NCBI RefSeq assembly: GCF_947172395.1
Contig: NC_069086.1
Coordinates: 13,672,501-13,736,500, forward strand
DNA length: 64,000 bases
Reading direction: 5' to 3'
Origin: Bicyclus anynana
Taxonomy: Eukaryota > Arthropoda > Insecta > Lepidoptera > Nymphalidae
Shown: positions 26,401 to 35,400 of the stretch, one piece after another
How the letters are laid out: each line of letters begins with the position of its first letter
How positions within the stretch are numbered: position 1 is the first letter of the stretch
The notes under the pieces: model-generated
Seen by the model: the letters and a program-made list of their open reading frames with translations, nothing else
Told to the model about the DNA's origin: nothing
Databases searched by the model: none
Translations under genes and position numbers: made by a program

Positions 26401-29400
26401 TATCATATAAGTAAACTTAACTTCTTTGTGTTATATCTAAAAACTAAAAGTGAGGTACAAGAACACAGGTTCTTTTCAGTCATGTATGGACTCCACGCCC
26501 CCAATTGAAATCTACGTGATAAATCGAGGACCTTACAAGTACTTACGTATCACCACCTGCACCAGTCCGAAGGGGCTCTAACGCCGTAACAAATAAACGC
26601 AGTAAACGAAAATAGAATTTACTACTTACATTGCGGAATTTGTTTACGCATTACAGAACTCATTTTTGGTTACTCATTGGTATAGCTAGCCCAGCGAAAA
26701 TAATTTTCTCGTTGATGAGATCTGGCATTCATTTTGAATCGTCTCATGTTTCAACACGTATACCTACTTATTACAGAATTAATACCTATTTATTACAGAA
26801 TTATCAAAAATAGCTCTACAAAAGTTATAATATGCGTTATCATAGTTTTAACAATAATCGAATATAGATACCTTATCATCAAAGAACATCTGTACGTTTA
26901 CTACATCATCGTATTCTACTACGAGTATGTAGTTATTTCTTTTATCACCAAGTTGACGATTGAATGCGATTTTATTTTTATAAAATATTAGCTAGCACTT
27001 TGCTGCAATCATGCCTACTAATAATATAATCGATGATACAGCCTAAAGTGAAACGCGCTTACCTAGAAGATGCCTATTGACTTGAAGATACCCATGTTGA
27101 AGGTGGTAGGGAAAACGGAAGTTGGAAGGGCATTCCCACACACAGTGAGAATCAGGAACGATGACCCAAAACGCTTTGTACGAGTCCAAGAGATATCAAC
27201 AACTTGATAAGTGATGCTACTTTCTGAGAAACGCGCAAACTCGGAGTATGTAACTTTAAAACTTAACCAGAAATTAGAAAATTTGACAGTCCATGCTCCT
27301 ACTTTAGGTAGATACGATACGGTAGGCAATTATTGAGCTTGAGTCAATGGGCCAAAATGCTTCTTTTGCGAAGAAGAAGACACTCCGAGGCAAGCTATCT
27401 TTGAATGTGACTAGAGACCTGAGGCTACTTTTACAAGGAACGAGCAATAATGTAGATCTTGCAAGCCTGATCACATGTATGCTGTCTAGTGAGCAAGATT
27501 GGCAGAGATATGGATAAATGCTAAGAGCGATTATGCTGAGAAAAGAAGAGAGAAAAAGTGGAAAAACAGAAAAGAGAAAATAAGTAGAGTTGGCATGAAG
27601 AAACGAGTCGCGGTGCCATGCTGACTTCGGAAAGTCCGAGCGAATCGGACACGCACTGCCCAAATTGCCAGAAGTCCAGAAGGGATTTTTACCTCTTCAG
27701 GGAAAAAAAACTTGGGTCATAATGGAAGGTAGCAGATAAAAAAGCTTTAAACCGTATTTTTTTACATTATCTTTGAGATTCAGAAAAATCATATCCTCAG
27801 TCGACTTATCCATAAACAAACATTATTCATAATACCTATTCAGACGCGCAATTTTAATCATTAGCCAGACATTATCTAAGTCACTGACTCACTATATATC
27901 ACCAGCACTACGTCATCACGTGACGTCACCAGTGGTTCATCACTTTTATTAGAGAAAACACCAGCAGCAGCTGATAACTCGTACATTCTTCGACTAGACA
28001 TCTTTATTATATGAAAGGTCAGTACAGTCACCGTAAAATTGTAAAATACTTTACTCGCGATATTATAATCTGTCGATATATTGTGAACTGAAAATACTGA
28101 TTACAATTTCACGTGTTATTTTTCGGTATATTATAATCTATCGAATTTAATAATAATTTAACGGTTTCACGTTAAATTGCAATCTTAAAACGTCAACTGT
28201 CCGAACTTACATTTTGTGCAGAAATTCGATTAAATATTATATAATTGACGTATAATTATCTAATTATGTAAGGTATATTTAGCCTGTGGCTACAGTTAAC
28301 TTGGCCACACATTTTTAATTTAAAAAAATAATTGTGTATTTATCTCTCATAACAGAGCACATACGAACGCAGTAAATGGATCTATAACCTCTGGTATTAT
28401 CGCTGGACATACATAAAAAAAAAAAAAAAAAACATACATACAGCCGAACGTAGAACCTCCTCCTTTTTGGAAGTCGGTTAAAAATTACTAAGAATTGTTT
28501 CAGATAATAAAACCACGCGCTTACGCATCAACAATTCAACAGTAGTGCACACAATGCTTTATCCGGCAATTAAAATACCTACTTACGAGTATACTCGCGT
28601 GATTTCTCAACATCCTTTCAACTTCCAGGAAATTTTAAAGATAGGGACGCCTACTTACGTTTACAAATAAGTAATAGTAGAAGATACGTAGGGAAACGAC
28701 CTTCACCCTTCTGTTTAATGGATGAAAAGTGTTTTATATTAAAATTAGGAAGTCTAAAAATATATTGCGAATAGTTTGCCAAAATGAAAGACCCACGACT
28801 GATGCACCTCACTTCCCCGCACGCACGATTTCACACCCGCGCAGTCTTTCCCCCCGTCGCCCGCATATCATGGGAGTGTCATCAACGAACTTGCCAAGCT
28901 ATAATTTTATGGTTCTAATATTTGCCTGCTACGTAAAGTAGGAAGCATTAAAGTACGCTTATAACATAAAGGATATAAAAGATTAAATTCAATGACTCAT
29001 TACAATTTGAATTATTTATCTTTATCCTTAACTATACGAGCCATATAAATCGATGTGAGAAAAATGTGGACACATAAACTATTTATCCACTTGGTGTAAT
29101 TACATACATCGTTGTCATCGTTGTTTCAACCGATGAAAATACTTTTCTTGAGAGATATGCTGAGAAGTGAATGTTCATGTATTTACGTGTAGATGACTGT
29201 ATTTTTTTATTCAATGACAAGTTAGCCCTTGACTGTCATCTCACCCTGCAGGGGTTATTATGTATCTCGGTGTAACATTTAAATAACGAGTCACTACATC
29301 GTTTTTCATCATATTTTCGTTTAAGCAGTAATTCACATCGTATTTTCGACGGAATGACATACGTATCTACATTTTACGTAAATTGACAGTAATATATAAG

Positions 29401-32400
29401 TGGTAGTAGCAAATAGTAATATTATTTCAGCGAAAACCCGTTATTTAAGTAATTTCGTTGAAAAAATCATATTAGATGATAGTAAAACAAAACATGTGTA
29501 ATTTTTGTTTTACTATCATCTAATATGAGTATTGCAATAACTATGTTGAAATAACTATGTCAGATGATCATAATTAGTGTTTCTTTCAAGTGTTTTTTCA
29601 GAAACGGCTTAAATGAATACGACACCGGGTTAGCTCCGTCTTCAAACTAAACAGCAGGTAGTTCATGAAAATATTATGTTGTTATTTTTCGCTTTTTAGA
29701 TTAGTGGATACGTTTTTAGGTTTTGAAGTCAGTTGTATTTTTTAATTTTAGGAAAGTAAGTAAGAACTACTTTTATTCCGACAATACCACGGGAAAGAGA
29801 GTGAAACCGCGGGCACAGCTAATAGTTTACTGTAAATTAGAAAAATATACGAACATGTATTCATCACAATTCAAATTCCATGTTAACATTGACTTGTATA
29901 CCACCAAATTTATTTTTACGTTTTGTAAACTATAGCTCTTGTAAACAGAACATTCCAATGCGAACGGCGAACCCATTTTCTATGGGGTTTTTTGTACAAA
30001 GGAACTGCATAATGTATTGTCCTCTATTGTCATTTGGCATGTATTTATGGCAAAGACGCGTTTTACCTGCACCTACAAGGACAACCTCAAAGGAAACGGC
30101 TCTATCATTTCCTATACGGCGGAAGTGACTTCGTGTTAACCTTGATTTTTTACATAATAATGTACGATCAATACTTAGTTGGCTTGCAATTAATGGTGTA
30201 CACAAGGGTTTTAAACAGGGTATGCACTATATGTACAGAATCGGTACTTTATATAGAATAGAAAATTCCTTCTCCAATATAGATTTTTTTGTATCTCTGA
30301 AGTACATGCAATGCTTCATGAAAGTCAAATTAGGAATCGTAAAATTAAATTTTTTTAACCCACCCGTTGCATGCATTCCTATTGGAAACAATCTGTTTTA
30401 CCAAGATCGGAAAATCATGTGGGTACTGTACTGTAAAAAAAACATTTCCTGGACCGTAAAGCCTCAGTCAATAATAAAGATAACCACTTACCATTAGCAT
30501 TGTTGCACTCAACATTATCATTAGCAAATGTTGAAGAGCGTACTCCTCCAACTTAAATATCACGTGTCTTAATCTCAAACGGTGAAGGAAAAACATCATG
30601 AGGAAACCTGCATACCTACCTGAGAATTTTCTTTATTATCTACGTGTGTGAAGTCTGCCAAACCGCATTGCCAGCATGGTGGACTAAAGCCTAACACAAC
30701 TCATTCTGAGTCATTCAGAGGAGACTCGTGCTCAACAGTGAGCCGAATATGGGTTGTTAATGATGATGATGACTTACCGTTAGGCGAGTATACGCGCAAG
30801 TTGATGGGCACCGGGGAGATGCCCTTGTTGGAGCCGGTGACGCGATCTGTCTCCGCCTCGATCTCGGCGCGCACTTCGTTGAAGTCGGTGAACCTTTTCC
30901 CCTTGCAGTGGAGAAACTCCGCACATTCTATGAAGGAAAAATTAATTTAATAAAAAAAATTAAACCGACTTTACACACTTACCTATGTACCTCAAAAAAA
31001 CTATACTGAATCGATTTCGATGAAACTTGCACTTTTCCTTATGTTAGAGAACACCTGCTCGTATTTCAAGTAAAAAATGTTTAAATCCCGACTTGAGTCT
31101 TTGAGATATGTGCTGACAAACACACAGTACATATATACACTTTATATATCAATTCTGACAACATTACAGGGGGAATTGACCACCTATTTTTTTCAAGTTT
31201 TATAACCTAAATAGGCCTAACACGCGACAAACGACATAATATCTCGTCATATCAAGAGAAACCAATAGCGGCGCAACTCAACATATCGCTATCTCTCCTA
31301 TCGCGTTGAGACTCTGACAACTATATTGGTCGACATTTGACAATCTCTGTCTTGTCTATATGTATGACCTGCGTGTAACGACAACCGCAGCTGATTTCCG
31401 TGACGTCATTCATTGCATCCGACGACAGATAGATAACATTCTGGGGACGGCTTCATTCTAAATACCTATTTGATTTTGGAGAGCTACTTGAGCATTGAAC
31501 TTGCATGACGCATGTAATTAATAAGCGAATCATAAAACAACGGCTTGTTTATCTTTTCACAATAGATTGTTATTATTGTGTAAAGGTTGCTTTATCTGAG
31601 AGGTTCTGACTTCCCATCATTCTTATCTTTTGCATTTTACTATGTTTAACCTACGTAATTAGGACCACCATTGATCGTTAACATTATACCATAGGTAAAG
31701 CCCCTTTCAGCTGAATTCCTTTATTATATTATTATACTAAGTACAGACAGAGGAACTTTGTAATTTAAGTAGGTATCTTTAAGTAGTTTGTAAGCTCTGT
31801 TAGTATTAGTTTGTAATTTCTTCTTCTTTTTTAATTTGTATTTTTTAGCTGAATAAAGGATTTTTATTATTATTTATTATTATTATTATTAAAGTAATAC
31901 TAGGGCAATATATCCAATATATTTTGCGAGGCCCTTTAATAGTGCACTGAAACGAATTGGATATTTTTTTTTTCTTGTAGAGTCACTCAGTCCCAGAAAA
32001 TATGTGTTGCGAGAATCACTGTCTTGTGGATATAGAACCAGGATGATTTGGATTATCCTGGCTTTAAATATACTGATCAAGTATTTTTTTTTCTTTACAA
32101 GTTAGCCCTTGACCACAATCTCACCTAATGGTAACTGATGTTTACTCTTGTTAACTGATGATGATGAACACAAAAATAGCTGGTAGGGTGCTAACTGGCC
32201 TCGATCGAAGCCTCTTACCAGCCATAACTGGACCAATCGACCCAGGCGGGGATCGAACCCAGGGCCTCTGTCTTGTAAATTCACCGTACACACCACTGCG
32301 CCACGGAGGCCGTCAAAATTAAGCATGCGTTTATGTTTCAGAAGACTCAGACAATCAACACTTAAGTCTGTTTTAGATATTACAGTGAATAAGGAGCCTG

Positions 32401-35400
32401 GGACGGAAGTACACTAGTGTAGTTAGACATAATATTCAGTTCTCCTTGCATATATACATACATTTCAATTTAAACAGCCAATTACTAAAACAAAGGATGA
32501 GAGTAATTAAGTTAATCCCAAAGAGCAATTACATGTTTAACATTCAAACTATTGGTGAAGGTTACTTGAAAATTTGGTCAAGGACATTTACCTACTGAAT
32601 TTATATGAAATTAGAACTTGTTAAAAATTATTTGCATTGGATCAATCTGAGCCAAACTCCTAACTACTAAGACATTAGGTTTTTTTTTTTATACAAGATA
32701 GTGTTTGGTTTGACCATATACCTGATGATAAGTGTAGATATGGTCTAAAATAGGACACACTTGCCTATATGATGTCTATTCACTCTTGATTTTTGATAAG
32801 ATTATAATAACTTCAATGTAACAGTTTTCAAATTATCATATTTTCTAGTACTCATACTTTAATGAGCCGTGATAGCCCATTGGATTTGACCTCTGCCTCA
32901 GATTCTGAAGGGTGTGGGTTCGAATCCGGTCTGGGGCATGCACCTCCAACTTTTCAGGGAAGTAGGTTTGCAAGGTTTGCAGTTAATAATCTTACAACAT
33001 TTATCTAATACTAGTGTACGCCTACATATTCATCCGCGTAAAACTCCTACCTACCTACCTTACCCCTACCCTAAGTGTGTCCGTCTCCTGGTTCTAAGCT
33101 ACCTCTCCACCTATATTCAGACAAATTGGTCCAGCCATTTGTGAGTTATAAATAGTGTAACTAACACATTTCATTCATTTATACATATAGATCTAATATA
33201 GATTATATAAATAATAAACATTACCTGCATTTCCATTGATGAGTTGCAGAATAAGTGGGCGCCGAGTGACAATACCCGAACCACGGGGCAAAAAGTCCCT
33301 AAAACAAAAGATACAGTCAGCCAAAACTGTAAAATTGTATAAAACAAATTTTCAATAAAAATCCTCAAATCATCTTTCGCCTCGTCAAAAAGCCTGCCAC
33401 TAAAAGCACCTCACCCTAATGTGTCCATTAGGCTGGCAGCATTGCCTCGTTGAATGGTGATTGTCAACCTTTGAGCAAAGTACTCTTACTTGTATTATAA
33501 AATATATGTATTTTCAGTATCAGTATGAATAATATTTCTATTCCTCTCCAAATAGTTGGAAAAATTTTGTTAAGAGTGGGTATGACAACATTCCAACAGC
33601 CAGGGTTCAAACTCATGATGGTAAAGAGGAAGAGCCCTTTACTGTGGGTGGTTCAATAAGCTAATAATAATGACATACTACATACATAATAATCTACAGT
33701 GTTTTCAATCTTTGATCTCTATGGTTGAATACATTTTAAAATGTTAGATAGTTTTGTTCACATACTGATACCCAATAAATACTGTTTTCTTGCCTTCTTG
33801 AATCTTTCATGAATCAATAATAATTGTATATATTATAACATTATAAACACTCCATTCATCAAATCATTTGCTGACTCACTCAAGGATATAGCATTTTCTC
33901 TTATATGTGAAACAGAGGTAAATAAAAATCAGAAAATTCTTATGTAATGTATTAGGATTATTCAGCAGGTTGTATATATCAAATATACAATAGGCTGGTT
34001 GTATTTATGGTGACCATACAGAAATTTATGAGCTGTGATAGCCCAGTGAATATAACCTCTGCCTCCGATTCGGGAGGGTGTGGGTTTGAATCTGGTTGGG
34101 GCATGCACCTCCAACTTTTCATTTGTGTGTATTTTAAGAAATTAAATATTGTGTGTCTCAAACTGTGAAGGAAAACATCGTGAGGAATCCCACCTGCATA
34201 CCAGAGAACTTTCTTAATTCTCTGCATGTGTGAAGTCTGCCAATCCACAGTGGACTATTGGCCTAACCCCTTTCATTCTGAGAGGAGACTCGAGCTCAGT
34301 AGTGAGCCGAATATGGGTTGATCCTACTAAAGTTACTGGCAGTGGGTTTCACTGATTAATTTAGCTAGGTCCAAAATTGAAATTAATGCAACTTCAACAG
34401 ATGTGAAATTTCATTTTTTTGGTTATTTTTTAATGAATTAATCATCAGTTGCAGTTATCTTCTACTATATATACTTTATCTAGTTTGATAAGTTTATGAA
34501 AATCTTTTTTATTAGTTACAAAAAATTGTGTGCAAAGAAAATCATTTAAAATCTGATATTGTGTTCTTTTACTGCCTTAATTATTTTTTGTTGATTGCAT
34601 GTACTCTCACACTCAATTTCTACTCTGTCCGTGTAAAGTCAGGATCCATTGACATTAAATTATTTTAAATTTAAAAACTAGCTGTCTGACTTCAATAGAT
34701 TTTAATTGTATATGTATGATTAGATTTAAATAGTTGGATAGTATTACTGGAATTTGCAACCCAAAATTTTTAAAAGTAGTTATTGTTAGATATGAGTTTT
34801 TTGACTGCCAAAAAATAGCCTAAAGATGGCAATTATCTAAAGACTATCATTGGACAAGCATATTCTTAGCAGAGCCATTTGGTACTAATCACAAAAAGTA
34901 TGTTTTTCTAAGTTAAACTTTATATTTAAGTACTTTTAAAAAATTACAAATTATTGAATAGCAAACCCAAAATTAGTTAAAATACATTGCTTTGAGAAGT
35001 TCTATCAATATCCACAGTCAGGGTCATGTAAAATGGATAATTTTTTATCATTGAGAAGACAGAGAAGAGCCCTAGGATAGGTAAATATTGGAATGAAAAA
35101 AATTAAATACTTTGAAAAAAGTAAACAGTTTTACCGAGGAATGATTCAACAGTAAACAATGGATTACAAAGACTTTTCTCCTGTGTACTGATAACGATAC
35201 CGGTATACTACTGAATACTGACGGCTGACGCACTTTTAAACGACTTTTGATCAATACGCTCACCTGCCGACAAAATTCTCTAGCACCGAACTTTTTCCAG
35301 CGGATTGACCACCCACAACAGCAATTTGTGGAAGATCTAGGGACATGTGAACGCCCATTTGAACAAATGCATCTTGCAATTTGTTTACAATGGGTATCAA

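Noticed and set aside
27304..27663. 119-codon Ser/Leu/Phe-rich open frame on the minus strand
   Set aside because: Shadow of the plus-strand LINE remnant with its Lys/Glu-rich tail.
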